Assembly: GCF_006228325.1 (NCBI RefSeq)
Contig: NZ_CP040231.1
Span: 1,437,001 to 1,501,000, forward strand
Origin: Streptococcus sp. 1643
Lineage (GTDB): Bacteria > Bacillota > Bacilli > Lactobacillales > Streptococcaceae
Length of the DNA stretch: 64,000 nt
Direction of reading: 5' to 3'
Shown here: positions 17,715 to 26,999 of the stretch, one piece after another
Position numbering within the stretch: position 1 is the stretch's first letter
Layout: each line of letters begins with the position of its first letter
Position numbers and translations under genes: made by a program
Notes under the pieces: generated by a model
What the model saw: the letters and a program-made list of their open reading frames with translations, nothing else
Databases searched by the model: none
Told to the model about the DNA's origin: nothing

Positions 17715-17753
17715 TTCGCCCTACGACTATTATTTTATCACGTTTCTAAAATA

Positions 17754-17769
17754 TGTCAAGCGTTTTGCA
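17754..17769. promoter_or_regulatory. Second CG-centred pseudo-palindrome near scrA
   Basis: TGTCAAGCGTTTTGCA has the AAGCGTTT core typical of LacI-family operators. With the site at 17701 it may form a pair for ScrR or CcpA. Confidence 0.5.
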
Positions 17770-17936
17770 GAAATTTTTATTTTACTTCTTTTACTCCTGA
17801 TTATTCTTGCTCGTTTTTGAGGGATATTTTCTTTTTCCTCAAAAAAATATCTTTATATTTGAGGAATCAAGGCTTTTATTTACATTTTCTTTCATTTTTT
17901 TGTGAAAATTTGCTAGATTTCCTTTACTCGATTTCT

Positions 17937-17952
17937 GGCAATCGTTTGACAT
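17937..17952. promoter_or_regulatory. ScrR/CcpA-like operator upstream of scrB
   Basis: GGCAATCGTTTGACAT carries the CAATCGTTTG core of LacI-family operators, about 40 bases before the putative scrB -35. It resembles, in the other orientation, the site at 17754. Confidence 0.5.
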
Positions 17953-17990
17953 ATTTTTCTCTTTTTTAACATAAAAGACTTGCTTTTTTT

Positions 17991-18005
17991 GCCGAAAACG
18001 GTTAC
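17991..18005. promoter_or_regulatory. Operator overlapping the scrB promoter spacer
   Basis: GCCGAAAACGGTTAC contains CGAAAACGGTTAC, 12 of 14 matches to the cre consensus when read CGAAAACGGTTACT. It lies between the candidate -35 and -10 of scrB, where a bound repressor would block RNA polymerase. Confidence 0.55.
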
Positions 18006-18043
18006 TATTAATAATAGAATAGAACTTATGGAGGAAAGATAAA

Positions 18044-19498
18044 ATGGGATGGACAACCGAGCGCCGTTATAGACGCTATGAAGACTGGTCTAATGATGAA
18101 ATCAAGCAAATCAAGGAAAAGATGGCACAATCTCCTTGGCATACTCGTTACCATGTCGAGCCTAAAATGGGGCTTCTCAATGATCCAAATGGCTTTTCTT
18201 ATTTTGATGGCAAATGGATTCTCTTTTACCAGAACTTCCCCTTTGGTGCAACCCATGGGTTGAAGTCTTGGGTGCAGCTTGAAAGTGATGATTTAGTGCA
18301 CTTCACAGAAACTGGAGTCAAAGTTTTGCCAAATACTCCATTGGATAGCCACGGTGCCTACTCTGGTTCTGCCATGCAGTTTGGCGATCAGTTGTTCCTA
18401 TTCTATACAGGGAATGTCCGTGATGAAAACTGGATCCGTCACCCTTACCAGATTGGGGCTTTGATGGATAAGGATGGCAAGATTACAAAGATTGACAAGA
18501 TCTTGATTGACCAGCCAGCAGACTCTACTGACCACTTCCGCGATCCGCAAATTTTTAACTTTAAAGGTCAATATTATGCCATCGTCGGTGGACAGGACTT
18601 GGAGAAAAAAGGCTTCGTCCGTCTCTACAAGGCTGTGGACAATGATTATACAAACTGGCAAGCAGTTGGCGACCTTAACTTTGCTAACGATCGCACTGCC
18701 TACATGATGGAATGCCCAAATCTGGTCTTTGTAGGGGAGCAACCTGTCCTTCTCTACTGTCCACAAGGATTGGATAAAAAAGTTCTAGACTATGATAATA
18801 TCTATCCAAACATGTACAAAATCGGGGTTTCCTTTGATCCTGAAAATGCCAAAATGGTAGATGTGTCACCCCTTCACAACCTAGACTATGGTTTCGAAGC
18901 CTATGCGACTCAAGCTTTTAACGCTCCTGACAGACGTGCACTAGCAGTAAGTTGGCTTGGGCTACCAGATGTAGCCTACCCCTCTGATCGTTTTGACCAC
19001 CAAGGAACTTTCTCCTTGGTCAAAGAACTCACTATCAAAGATGGGAAACTCTACCAATACCCTGTCGCAGCTATCAAAGAACTTCGTGCCTCTGAAGAAC
19101 CTTTTTCAAATCGTGCTCAAACCAATAACACCTATGAACTAGAGCTCAACTTGGAGGCCAATAGCCAGAGCGAGATTGTCTTACTTGCTGAGAAAGAAGG
19201 CAAGGGTCTTTCAATCAACTTTGACCTTGTCAATGGACAGGTGACAGTGGATCGTAGTCAGGCTGGTGAACAGTACGCCCAAGAATTTGGTACGACTCGT
19301 TCTTGCCCTATCGATAACCAAGCTACTACTGCCACTATCTTCATCGACAAGTCAGTCTTTGAAATTTTCATCAATAAAGGAGAAAAAGTATTTTCTGGTC
19401 GTGTCTTCCCACATGCGGACCAAAATGGTATCCTCATCAAGTCTGGAAACCCAACTGGAACTTACTATGAATTAGATTATGGTCGCAAAACTAACTGA
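18044..19498 (+). CDS. scrB: Sucrose-6-phosphate hydrolase (GH32)
   Basis: ScrB splits sucrose 6-phosphate into glucose 6-phosphate and fructose in the cytoplasm. The 484 residues show the GH32 five-bladed propeller motifs: NDPNG with the nucleophile Asp47, FRDP with Asp167, and MECPN with the acid/base Glu223. A beta-sandwich follows (SVFEIFINKGEKVFSGR). No signal peptide is present. GGAGG lies 8 bases before the ATG. It overlaps scrR by 20 bases, so hydrolase and repressor are made from one message. Confidence 0.97.
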   Translation: MGWTTERRYRRYEDWSNDEIKQIKEKMAQSPWHTRYHVEPKMGLLNDPNGFSYFDGKWILFYQNFPFGATHGLKSWVQLESDDLVHFTETGVKVLPNTPLDSHGAYSGSAMQFGDQLFLFYTGNVRDENWIRHPYQIGALMDKDGKITKIDKILIDQPADSTDHFRDPQIFNFKGQYYAIVGGQDLEKKGFVRLYKAVDNDYTNWQAVGDLNFANDRTAYMMECPNLVFVGEQPVLLYCPQGLDKKVLDYDNIYPNMYKIGVSFDPENAKMVDVSPLHNLDYGFEAYATQAFNAPDRRALAVSWLGLPDVAYPSDRFDHQGTFSLVKELTIKDGKLYQYPVAAIKELRASEEPFSNRAQTNNTYELELNLEANSQSEIVLLAEKEGKGLSINFDLVNGQVTVDRSQAGEQYAQEFGTTRSCPIDNQATTATIFIDKSVFEIFINKGEKVFSGRVFPHADQNGILIKSGNPTGTYYELDYGRKTN

Positions 19499-20444
19499 TG
19501 TCGCAAAACTAGCAGGCGTCAGCCCCACTACCGTCTCACGGGTCATCAATAAAAAGGGTTATCTATCTGAGAAAACCATTCAAAAGGTCAATGAAGCCAT
19601 GAGAGAATTGGGCTATAAGCCCAACAATTTAGCTCGTAGCCTCCAAGGAAAATCAGCTAAGTTAATCGGCTTGATTTTTCCTAACATTTCCAACATTTTC
19701 TACGCAGAATTGATTGGTAAGTTGGAACACCAACTCTTTAAGAATGGATACAAGACCATCATCTGTAACAGCGAACATGACTCTGAAAAAGAACGGGAGT
19801 ACATTGAAATGCTGGAGGCCAATCAGGTCGACGGTATCATTTCTGGAAGTCACAACTTGGGAATCGAAGACTACAATCGTGTGACGGCACCGATCATTTC
19901 CTTTGACCGAAACTTGTCTCCAGACATCCCTGTTGTCTCCTCTGACAACTACGGTGGCGGGGTTCTCGCTGCCCAAACCTTGGTCAAGACAGGTGCCCAG
20001 TCTATCATCATGATTACAGGAAATGACAACTCGAACTCACCGACTGGACTGCGTCATGCTGGCTTTGCCTCTATACTCCCGAAAGCTCCTATTATCAATG
20101 TTTCAAGTGACTTTTCTCCCGTCAGAAAGGAAATGGAAATCAAGAATATCTTGACCCATCAGAAACCAGATGCTATCTTTGCTTCGGATGATCTGACAGC
20201 TATCCTAGTGATCAAAATCGCTCAAGAACTGGGAATCTCTGTTCCTGAAGAACTCAAAGTCATCGGCTATGATGGTACCTACTTTATCGAGAATTACTAC
20301 CCTCAACTGGCGACCATCAAGCAACCCTTGGAAGAGATTGCCCACCTCACTGTTGATCTGCTCTTGCAAAAGATCGAAGGCAAGGAAGTCGCGACAACTG
20401 GTTACTTCTTACCCGTCACCCTATTACCTGGAAAAAGTATTTAA
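19479..20444 (+). CDS. scrR: Sucrose operon repressor (LacI family)
   Basis: The 321-residue regulator has a LacI helix-turn-helix (residues about 4-24: KLTDVAKLAGVSPTTVSRVIN), a hinge (NLARSLQGKSAKLIGLI), and a periplasmic-binding-protein-like effector domain. In streptococci ScrR represses scrA and scrB and is relieved by a sucrose-derived sugar. The start lies inside the end of scrB. A perfect palindromic terminator follows directly. The CG-centred sites between scrA and scrB are its likely targets. Confidence 0.95.
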   Translation: MVAKLTDVAKLAGVSPTTVSRVINKKGYLSEKTIQKVNEAMRELGYKPNNLARSLQGKSAKLIGLIFPNISNIFYAELIGKLEHQLFKNGYKTIICNSEHDSEKEREYIEMLEANQVDGIISGSHNLGIEDYNRVTAPIISFDRNLSPDIPVVSSDNYGGGVLAAQTLVKTGAQSIIMITGNDNSNSPTGLRHAGFASILPKAPIINVSSDFSPVRKEMEIKNILTHQKPDAIFASDDLTAILVIKIAQELGISVPEELKVIGYDGTYFIENYYPQLATIKQPLEEIAHLTVDLLLQKIEGKEVATTGYFLPVTLLPGKSI

Positions 20445-20448
20445 GTAC

Positions 20449-20480
20449 AAAAAACTCAGACGAATTCGTCTGAGTTTTTT
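20449..20480. terminator. Bidirectional terminator between scrR and mvaA
   Basis: A 32-base perfect palindrome centred on GAATTC (AAAAAACTCAGACG arms) gives a GC-containing stem followed by T6 on either strand. It serves convergent scrR and mvaA and overlaps the mvaA stop codon. Confidence 0.92.
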
Positions 20481-21753
20481 ATGATCTTAAGTTTTCGAGA
20501 TAGCGCTGGGCTGTCTCTAAGTTAAAGGTTTTATCTGCGATGAGGCGCTCAACGAGGGGAGCAACCTCGGACTCACTAGCACCAGCTAAGAGAGCTAGGG
20601 ATTTGGCCTGCAACTTCATGTGACCTTGCTGGATGCCCGTACTCACCAAGGCTTTCAGAGCCGCAAAGTTTTGGGCAAGACCGATGGACACGATAATCTG
20701 AGCTAATTCCTTGGCAGAAGGATTTCCCAGTAGTTCGTGACTAAGAGCTACACGGGGGTTGAGACCAATAGAGCCACCCTTGGTCGCTACAGGCATAGGT
20801 AGGGTCATCTCACCAACCAATTCTTCTCTTTCCATGTCCAACTTCCATTGACTAAGACCTCGATAGCGTCCATCTCGACTGGCAAAGGCATGAGCCCCAG
20901 CTTCGATGGCACGCCAGTCATTACCCGTGGCGATTAAAATAGCATCGATACCATTAAAAATCCCTTTATTGTGAGTAGCCGCTCGGTAAGGATCAGCCTG
21001 CGCAAACTGGCTGGCCAAAGCTATCTTCTCTGCAATTTCTCGTCCTTGGTCCTTTTGAGGGTTCAAATAGCGAAAGGCAATACGACAGCTTGCTGTCACT
21101 AGAGAATCTGTCGCGTAATTGGACAGAATTCCCATGAGACTCTGTCCCTGACTGAGTTCTTCTAAGACTGGTTTCAAGGCTTCTAGCATGGTATTGAGCA
21201 TATTGGCTCCCATGGCTTCCTGGGTATCGATATGGAGATAGACGACGAGAAAGTCTGTTTCACCTTTGATCTGCTCTACATGTAAATCACGCGCCCCACC
21301 ACCACGTTTGACGATAGAAGGATAGGCTTGATTGGCAAGTTCCAAGAGTTCGGCTTTCTTGCTGGCAATCTTCTCTTGCGCTTGTTCAGGATCAGCAACT
21401 TGATAAAGGGCTACCTGACCAATCATCTGGCGCTCATGTACTTGAGCAGTAAAACCGCCTGCTCGCTTGATGATTTTGCTGGCATAGCTAGCGGCAGCAA
21501 CCACTGAGGGTTCTTCTGTCACATAAGGAACTGTGTAATCCTGACCATTCACCAAAAGTTCTGGAACGATCGAATAAGGCAGAGAAAAAGTTCCTATCAC
21601 ATTCTCACTCAGCTGGTCTGCAACAGCCAAGCTGACTTGTTCATCCTGCTCCAGACTCGTTTGCTTTTCAGGACTAAGGAGCGCCTGAGCTCGCAACAAC
21701 TCCAGGCGCTCATGGTATGATTTTTTAGAAAATCCATTCCAACTTATCTTCAT
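20479..21753 (-). CDS. mvaA: Hydroxymethylglutaryl-CoA reductase, class II
   Basis: MvaA reduces HMG-CoA to mevalonate for isoprenoid (undecaprenyl) synthesis. The 424 residues match bacterial class II enzymes: SENVIGTFSLPYSIVPELLVNG, VTEEPSVVAAASYASKI (catalytic Glu region), ATHNKGIFNGIDA (Lys) and LSHELLGNPSAKE. It follows mvaS with a TAATG one-base overlap, so translation is coupled. The streptococcal mevalonate route starts with these two enzymes; the kinase genes are elsewhere. Confidence 0.96.
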   Translation of the reverse strand: MKISWNGFSKKSYHERLELLRAQALLSPEKQTSLEQDEQVSLAVADQLSENVIGTFSLPYSIVPELLVNGQDYTVPYVTEEPSVVAAASYASKIIKRAGGFTAQVHERQMIGQVALYQVADPEQAQEKIASKKAELLELANQAYPSIVKRGGGARDLHVEQIKGETDFLVVYLHIDTQEAMGANMLNTMLEALKPVLEELSQGQSLMGILSNYATDSLVTASCRIAFRYLNPQKDQGREIAEKIALASQFAQADPYRAATHNKGIFNGIDAILIATGNDWRAIEAGAHAFASRDGRYRGLSQWKLDMEREELVGEMTLPMPVATKGGSIGLNPRVALSHELLGNPSAKELAQIIVSIGLAQNFAALKALVSTGIQQGHMKLQAKSLALLAGASESEVAPLVERLIADKTFNLETAQRYLENLRS

Positions 21754-22925
21754 TATTTTTCAACCTTGCTATAACGGCGTTGGTGGTCGACAATCTCCAC
21801 CAAGGCATAGTCTTGATGTTCATAAGCTGCAAATTGGGCTGAGCCAGATTCATCCAACTGCACCTCTTCGAAGAAGACTTTTTCATAGTTTGCAACAGAC
21901 AATGCTGTACGTTGCTTGAGTTTGCTCAAGCGATCCTTATCAAGGTGGGCCTCGTAGCCTTCAACCAGTTCTCCACTAAAGAACTCTGAAACCGCTCCAC
22001 TTCCGTAACTGTAGAGGACAATTTTATCTCCAGCCTTCAAATTCTCTGCATTTTCCAAAAGGGAGAGAAGCCCAAGGAAAAGGGAACCTGTGTAGATATT
22101 CCCAATCATCTGACTATAGAGAATGGACTTGTCAAAGTTCTCTTGCAAACTATCCTGTTTTTCCTGAGACAAAGTCTTATCCATCATCTTACGCAAGCCT
22201 TTTAGGGCTAACTTAGGATAAGGCAAGTGGAAGCAGATAGCCGCAAAGTCATCCATAGTCCAATCATAGCGTTTCTTGTATTCATCCCAAGTCGTTGTCA
22301 GGCAATCAAGATACTGTTGGGTCGAGTACATGCCGTTTACATAAGGAGTGCTTGAATAGTTCGGACGCCAGAAATCCATGATGTCGCGCGTTTGGGCAAC
22401 GTTATCATTGTTAAAGGCCATAATGCGCGGATTTTGGGTAATCAACATCGCCACACTTCCAGCACCCTGAGTTGGTTCACCCGGAGTTCCGACACCGTAC
22501 TTGGCAATATCACTGGCAATAACCAAAACCTTAGACTCTGGAGAATTTTCCACATGCAATTTAGCATAATGAAGGGCAGCTGTCGCTCCATAGCAGGCTT
22601 CTTTGATTTCAAAGCTACGGGCGAAAGGTTGAATGCCTAATAGGCCATGAACAAAGACTGCCGCTGCCTTACTCTGGTCAATCCCTGACTCAGTCGCCAC
22701 GATGACCATATTGATTTCTTCTTTTTCTTTGTCTGTTAAAATAGAGTTGCTTGCACTAGCTGCCAAGGTAACAATGTCCTCAGTCAGTGGAGCAATACTA
22801 ATTTCATTTAACAAGAGTCCCTTGCTAAATTTTTCGGGGTCAACTCCCCTCGCTTCTGCTAAGTCTTGTAATTTCAAGACATATTGACTGGTCGCAAAAC
22901 CAATCTTATCAATACCGATTGTCAT
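21753..22925 (-). CDS. mvaS: Hydroxymethylglutaryl-CoA synthase
   Basis: MvaS condenses acetyl-CoA with acetoacetyl-CoA to HMG-CoA. The 390 residues begin MTIGIDKIGFATSQYVLKL. EACYGATAALHYA contains the catalytic Cys, FHLPYPKLALKGL the His, and VATESGIDQSKAAAVFVHGLLG the Glu region. The ATG at 22925 has AGAGG 5 bases upstream; the frame is open to 22967 but MTIGID is the family start. It forms a two-gene operon with mvaA. Confidence 0.96.
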   Translation of the reverse strand: MTIGIDKIGFATSQYVLKLQDLAEARGVDPEKFSKGLLLNEISIAPLTEDIVTLAASASNSILTDKEKEEINMVIVATESGIDQSKAAAVFVHGLLGIQPFARSFEIKEACYGATAALHYAKLHVENSPESKVLVIASDIAKYGVGTPGEPTQGAGSVAMLITQNPRIMAFNNDNVAQTRDIMDFWRPNYSSTPYVNGMYSTQQYLDCLTTTWDEYKKRYDWTMDDFAAICFHLPYPKLALKGLRKMMDKTLSQEKQDSLQENFDKSILYSQMIGNIYTGSLFLGLLSLLENAENLKAGDKIVLYSYGSGAVSEFFSGELVEGYEAHLDKDRLSKLKQRTALSVANYEKVFFEEVQLDESGSAQFAAYEHQDYALVEIVDHQRRYSKVEK

Positions 22926-23002
22926 ATTTACCTCTGTTTTTTCATTCATTGTAAAAAATCGTTTCATTCTATTTTATCACAAATAGGAACAAAAGAGAGA
23001 AA

Positions 23003-23031
23003 AAAGACTTGATTCAACAAATCAAGTCTTT
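23003..23031 (-). terminator. Terminator after the thrE pair
   Basis: AAAGACTTGATT (23003-23014) pairs perfectly with AATCAAGTCTTT (23020-23031) around CAACA. On the minus strand it is followed by TTTTTTCTCTC. It separates the exporter genes from mvaS. Confidence 0.85.
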
Positions 23032-23043
23032 GCTTTGATTGTA

Positions 23044-23499
23044 TTAGGAAGAGATTCCTCGTTGTTTTCGGATGTAGTAATAAAGCTTTAGAATTACCGT
23101 TCCACTTGCCATTCCAATAGAAATAACAAGAGCTAACATAACCACCAAAGTCGCGCTAGCAATTGCATGGCTGTAATCGCCTGTCACAAAGAAAGCTGTC
23201 GTTCGATAGGATAAATAACCTGGCACCAAGGGGGCAAGAATAGCCAAGACAAAGACCACCGCTGGTGTCTTATAGACAATACTTAAAATCTGACTGATGC
23301 AAGAGCCAATTACTGCTGCGATAAAGGTCGCGACAATAACATTGGTTGGTTCTTTGAGGACGAGATAGAGGAGCCAAACGCCCATTCCCAAAACACCACC
23401 AGGTAGGAGCATAGAGCGTTGAACATTCAGTACGATTAGAAAGGTGATAATGGCGAGTAAACTCGCCACTGCTTGGAGCAAAATACTTGTTAGAGTCAT
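23044..23499 (-). CDS. Threonine/serine exporter, ThrE C-terminal-type subunit (YjjB-like)
   Basis: The 151-residue membrane protein has four to five hydrophobic helices (LLQAVASLLAIITFLIVL; GVLGMGVWLLYLVL; TFIAAVIGSCISQILS; VFVLAILAPLVPGYLSYRTTAFF) and matches the ThrE_2/DUF3815 half of the ThrE family. In actinobacteria both halves are fused in one threonine/serine exporter; here they are split. It begins two bases past the stop of the partner gene, so they form one unit. Substrate is inferred from family only. Confidence 0.82.
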   Translation of the reverse strand: MTLTSILLQAVASLLAIITFLIVLNVQRSMLLPGGVLGMGVWLLYLVLKEPTNVIVATFIAAVIGSCISQILSIVYKTPAVVFVLAILAPLVPGYLSYRTTAFFVTGDYSHAIASATLVVMLALVISIGMASGTVILKLYYYIRKQRGISS

Positions 23500-23500
23500 C

Positions 23501-24259
23501 TTATGTCATCAAAACCAGGGCGACAGAGGTGCCAGCCCCTAAAGCGAGGGTAATGAGCAGAGATTCAAACATCTTGCTCATACCAGAGTTGATATGGTTG
23601 GTCATGATATCCCGTACCGCATTTGTCAGAGCAATCCCTGGAACAAAGGGCATGACCGCTCCTGCTATAATCAGGTCTGCCGTCGAAGGAAATCCTGTAT
23701 AGCGGGCCCAGAACTGGGCGATCAAGCCGAAAACAAAGGCACCTGCAAAGGCCGTTACAAAAGGAATGCGGACAAACTTCTCGACATAGAGAGAGAAGGA
23801 AAATCCAAATAAGGTTGCAATAGCCGCACCAAAAGCGTCATAAACATTGCCCCCAAACATAATCGAGAAGAAAGGGGCACTGAGGGTCGCTGCTACGGTC
23901 ACTTGGAACTTGGTATAAGGAAGGGCTTGATTGCTGATTTCTTTGAGCTTTGTAAAGGCTGTAGAAAGATCAATCTGGCCACTCACAAGTTCTCGAGATA
24001 CTTGGTTGACATCACAGACTTTTTCAATGTTATAGGAGGATGAGGTCACCCGTTTCATCCGAGAAATATTGGTATTTTCAATAGAAAAGAAAATAGCTGC
24101 GGGCATGGCAAGAACATTGCAATCCATTATTCCCTGCGAATGGGCAATACGGATCATAGTATCCTCAACCCGATGAATCTCTGAGCCACTTTTCAGGAGA
24201 ATGGTTCCTGCTAGCATAATCACATCAATGACGGCATTCAACTCTCTCGATTCGTCCAT
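23501..24259 (-). CDS. Threonine/serine exporter, ThrE N-terminal-type subunit (YjjP-like)
   Basis: The 252 residues begin with a soluble part (VIDVIMLAGTILLKSGSEIHRVEDTMIRIA), which is the ThrE/DUF1212 signature, then five membrane helices (FFSIMFGGNVYDAFGAAIATLFGFSF; VTAFAGAFVFGLIAQFW; ADLIIAGAVMPFVPGIALTNAVRD; LLITLALGAGTSVALVLM). With the downstream YjjB-like partner it probably forms an amino-acid or dicarboxylate exporter. AGGAGGAG precedes the ATG. Confidence 0.85.
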   Translation of the reverse strand: MDESRELNAVIDVIMLAGTILLKSGSEIHRVEDTMIRIAHSQGIMDCNVLAMPAAIFFSIENTNISRMKRVTSSSYNIEKVCDVNQVSRELVSGQIDLSTAFTKLKEISNQALPYTKFQVTVAATLSAPFFSIMFGGNVYDAFGAAIATLFGFSFSLYVEKFVRIPFVTAFAGAFVFGLIAQFWARYTGFPSTADLIIAGAVMPFVPGIALTNAVRDIMTNHINSGMSKMFESLLITLALGAGTSVALVLMT

Positions 24260-24312
24260 TTTCTCCTCCTTTTTCTACTCCCTATATTTTATCACAAAAT
24301 CTTGTGAAAAAA

Positions 24313-24342
24313 AATCTTTGTCATGAAATGATGACAAAGATT
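24313..24342 (-). terminator. Terminator after stkP
   Basis: AATCTTTGTCAT (24313-24324) pairs with ATGACAAAGATT (24331-24342); on the minus strand the stem is followed by T8. It lies directly beyond the stkP stop. Confidence 0.88.
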
Positions 24343-24345
24343 CGT

Positions 24346-26247
24346 TTAATCTCGGGAACTTTCGTGAGATCCTTCATTATTGGATGAACTGCTAGAAGGA
24401 GTGTGCCCTTGTTGATTTCCTTGTTGGTTCCCCTGGTTTGGACTTGTAGGAGAACCCTGGTTCCCACGTTGGGCAGGATTAGAGGATGAAGTTGACGGTG
24501 GTGTTTTTGGTTTGTAGATGGAAAGTTTGATACGCGTACTTGCAAGATCAACCAGTTCTCCTGCTCTTGGCGTTTGACTTACAACAGTTCCTTCTGCCGT
24601 TCCTTCAGGAGCAGTCGATACTTCAACAACCTCAATATTTGCTTCCTTCACACCGACAATCTGAGTCAAGTTATTCTTTGTAAACTCGAGGCTTGAACCG
24701 ACGTAGTTCGGCATGCTGACACTAGTCACCTTCTTAGCTACTGTTAAGGTAATCGTAGTAGCTTTTGAGAGATCATAAGTCGAACCCGAAGCAGGAGTCT
24801 GTCTAAGGATGGTTCCAGGTTCACTTTCGCTGGATTCTTCCTCTTCCATCTTGATTAGATTTTCAGGAACCTTCTTCTCCTTGAGTTCAGCTACGACTTC
24901 CGTATACTTGCGTCCGACGTAATTGCTCAATTGGAAGGATTGCTTACCAGAAGAAACAATCAAATTGACCTTGGTTCCTTCTTTTCGGCCACTACCAGCT
25001 TCTGGATCCGTTCGAATAACGCGTCCTTCCGCTACTGTATCGCTAGCCTCCGATTTCTCTTCACCAGCTTCAAACTTGGATTTTTTGAGTGCTTCTTTGG
25101 CCTCTGCAACGGTTTGTCCAGCCACATCAGGAATGGGAATCGTTGCAGGTGTTCTAGACAAAATCCAGATTAAAGAGGCCGCAACCAATAGAAGACTGGC
25201 CAAAAGAATCATATAGCGAGCCTTAAATTTCCGTTTCTTAGCTGGCTTTGGCGCTGGAACCGGTTCTGCCACTGGTTGAGTCGGTTTCTTTGGTTGAGGG
25301 CGTTCTTCCTGCGCCGGAGCTTTAGGAATCGATGTCAGTGTACTTTGTGGAACTTTAGGCAAAGTCTTAGTGTCTGCCTTACTCGCATCATCAAAGACCA
25401 GCTTCGGTTCATTGCGACGATTATAAGACAAGCTAGTTGACAAGTCCACATACATTTCTGAAACAGACTGATAACGGTCTGACAGCTTCTTAGCAGTCGC
25501 CTTGATGACAACATTTTCTAAAGCCTGAGGGACAGATGGGTTTTCAGCTATGACGGACGGAAGTGGCTTCTGGAAATGCTGGAGGGCAATCGTAACTGCA
25601 CTATCCCCATCATAAGGGATATGTCCCGTCAGCATTTCATAGAAGATGATCCCCATTGCATAGATATCACTCTGGAAGGTCGCTTTAGAACCACGCGCTT
25701 GTTCAGGTGACAAATAATGAACAGAGCCTAACATTGAGTTTGTCTGGGTCAGACTGGTCTCTGCAAAGGCTACGGCAATCCCAAAGTCCGTGACCTTGGC
25801 TGTGCCGTCAGGTGTCAAGAGGATATTTTGAGGTTTCAAATCCCGGTGAACAATTCCTCGAGTATGGGCTAAGCGCATGGCCAAGAGGATTTGTCCCATA
25901 ATTCGAACTGCTTCTTCGTTTGAAAGAGGATAGTGTTCTTTGATATAACGCTTGAGGTCAAGACCTGCTACGTATTCCATAGCTAGGTACTGTTGACCAT
26001 CTTCCTCACCAATATCTGTTATCCGAACGATATGAGGATGGTCCAGATCCGCCATGGCTCTCGCTTCACGTTGGAAACGTGCCACAGCAATAGGGTCTGT
26101 CTGGTAGTTGGTCCTCAGGACCTTCACTGCCACTTCTTCCCCGTCTAGGATCAAATCCTTGGCCAAGTAAACATCTGCCATGCCTCCTCGACCAATCTGC
26201 TTGACAATCCGATACCGCCCGGCAAAAATCTTGCCGATTTGGATCAT
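24346..26247 (-). CDS. stkP: Eukaryotic-type Ser/Thr kinase with PASTA domains
   Basis: StkP senses peptidoglycan and controls septal wall synthesis and division. The 633 residues contain a kinase domain (GRGGMADV at 20-27, Lys42, HRD with Asp136, DFG at 154-156, activation-loop Thr167 and Thr169), a Pro-rich basic linker, one membrane helix (344-363), and three extracellular PASTA units (about 370-434, 435-505, 507-579). A 50-residue tail rich in Ser, Asn, Gln and Gly follows. The pneumococcal kinase I remember is 659 residues with four PASTA units and no such tail. The start overlaps phpP by four bases. Confidence 0.95.
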   Translation of the reverse strand: MIQIGKIFAGRYRIVKQIGRGGMADVYLAKDLILDGEEVAVKVLRTNYQTDPIAVARFQREARAMADLDHPHIVRITDIGEEDGQQYLAMEYVAGLDLKRYIKEHYPLSNEEAVRIMGQILLAMRLAHTRGIVHRDLKPQNILLTPDGTAKVTDFGIAVAFAETSLTQTNSMLGSVHYLSPEQARGSKATFQSDIYAMGIIFYEMLTGHIPYDGDSAVTIALQHFQKPLPSVIAENPSVPQALENVVIKATAKKLSDRYQSVSEMYVDLSTSLSYNRRNEPKLVFDDASKADTKTLPKVPQSTLTSIPKAPAQEERPQPKKPTQPVAEPVPAPKPAKKRKFKARYMILLASLLLVAASLIWILSRTPATIPIPDVAGQTVAEAKEALKKSKFEAGEEKSEASDTVAEGRVIRTDPEAGSGRKEGTKVNLIVSSGKQSFQLSNYVGRKYTEVVAELKEKKVPENLIKMEEEESSESEPGTILRQTPASGSTYDLSKATTITLTVAKKVTSVSMPNYVGSSLEFTKNNLTQIVGVKEANIEVVEVSTAPEGTAEGTVVSQTPRAGELVDLASTRIKLSIYKPKTPPSTSSSNPAQRGNQGSPTSPNQGNQQGNQQGHTPSSSSSNNEGSHESSRD

Positions 26248-26984
26248 TCTGCTGCCTCCTCGTTCATGTAAACAAGGGCAACCGTAATGTTGTCTAAACC
26301 TCCTGCATTGTTAGCGAAACGAATGAGGGTTGCCGCCTTGTCTGCTAGGGAAATATCGCTGGTTACGATATCATAAATCTCGCTTGCCGAAATCATATTG
26401 GTCAAACCATCACTATTGAGCAAGAGATAATCCCCTGACTCCAGTGTAATCATCCCAAAATCTGGCTGGATTTCATCTTTTTGTCCGATAGACTGGGTGA
26501 TGATATTCTTTTGAGGGTGAGTTTCTGCTTCTTCTGGAGTCAATTGACCAGCCTTAAGTAATTCGTTGACCAAGGAATGGTCACTGGTCAACTGGTGGTA
26601 TTCTTCTCCACGAATCAAACCGATACGAGAATCTCCAATGTGAGCATAGATAGCTTGGTTGTCAATAAAAGCAATAGCTTCTAGCGTTGTTCCCATGCCT
26701 CTGTATGCTTCGTCCTGACCTAGTTGATGAATTTTTTGATTTTCAATCTCCAGGTAGTGGGCAAACCACTCACGAACTTCATTGACTGAATCAATTTGGG
26801 TATCCACCCAAGCCACACCGAGATCTGTTACCGCCATCTCACTAGCGATATTTCCTGCACGGTGGCCTCCCATCCCGTCAGCCAAGATGATCATAGTTCG
26901 TCCTGCTCGGTTGACAAAGTGATTGACATAGTCCTGATTATTTGTCCGTTTCTGACCAACATCTGTTAATAATGCTATTTCCAT
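26244..26984 (-). CDS. phpP: PP2C-type Ser/Thr phosphatase
   Basis: PhpP removes phosphates placed by StkP. The 246-residue cytoplasmic PPM/PP2C enzyme has metal-binding motifs [16 protein letters not shown] (Asp37 region), [16 protein letters not shown] and [11 protein letters not shown]. The ATGA overlap with stkP shows tight co-translation of phosphatase and kinase. The gene follows rsmB by 16 bases and continues the fmt-rsmB run. Confidence 0.96.
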   Translation of the reverse strand: MEIALLTDVGQKRTNNQDYVNHFVNRAGRTMIILADGMGGHRAGNIASEMAVTDLGVAWVDTQIDSVNEVREWFAHYLEIENQKIHQLGQDEAYRGMGTTLEAIAFIDNQAIYAHIGDSRIGLIRGEEYHQLTSDHSLVNELLKAGQLTPEEAETHPQKNIITQSIGQKDEIQPDFGMITLESGDYLLLNSDGLTNMISASEIYDIVTSDISLADKAATLIRFANNAGGLDNITVALVYMNEEAAE

Positions 26985-26999
26985 TGTGTCAGTTCCTTC

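Larger units (their letters stand above)
17665..18043. other. Divergent scrA/scrB control region
   Basis: This AT-rich interval separates the divergent sucrose genes. Near scrA are two CG-centred pseudo-palindromes (17701-17714 and 17754-17769); near scrB are two more (17937-17952 and 17991-18005). A plausible scrB promoter (TTGCTT at about 17980, TACTAT at about 18003) has the last palindrome in its spacer, fitting repression by LacI-family ScrR or CcpA. No small gene is evident. Confidence 0.7.
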
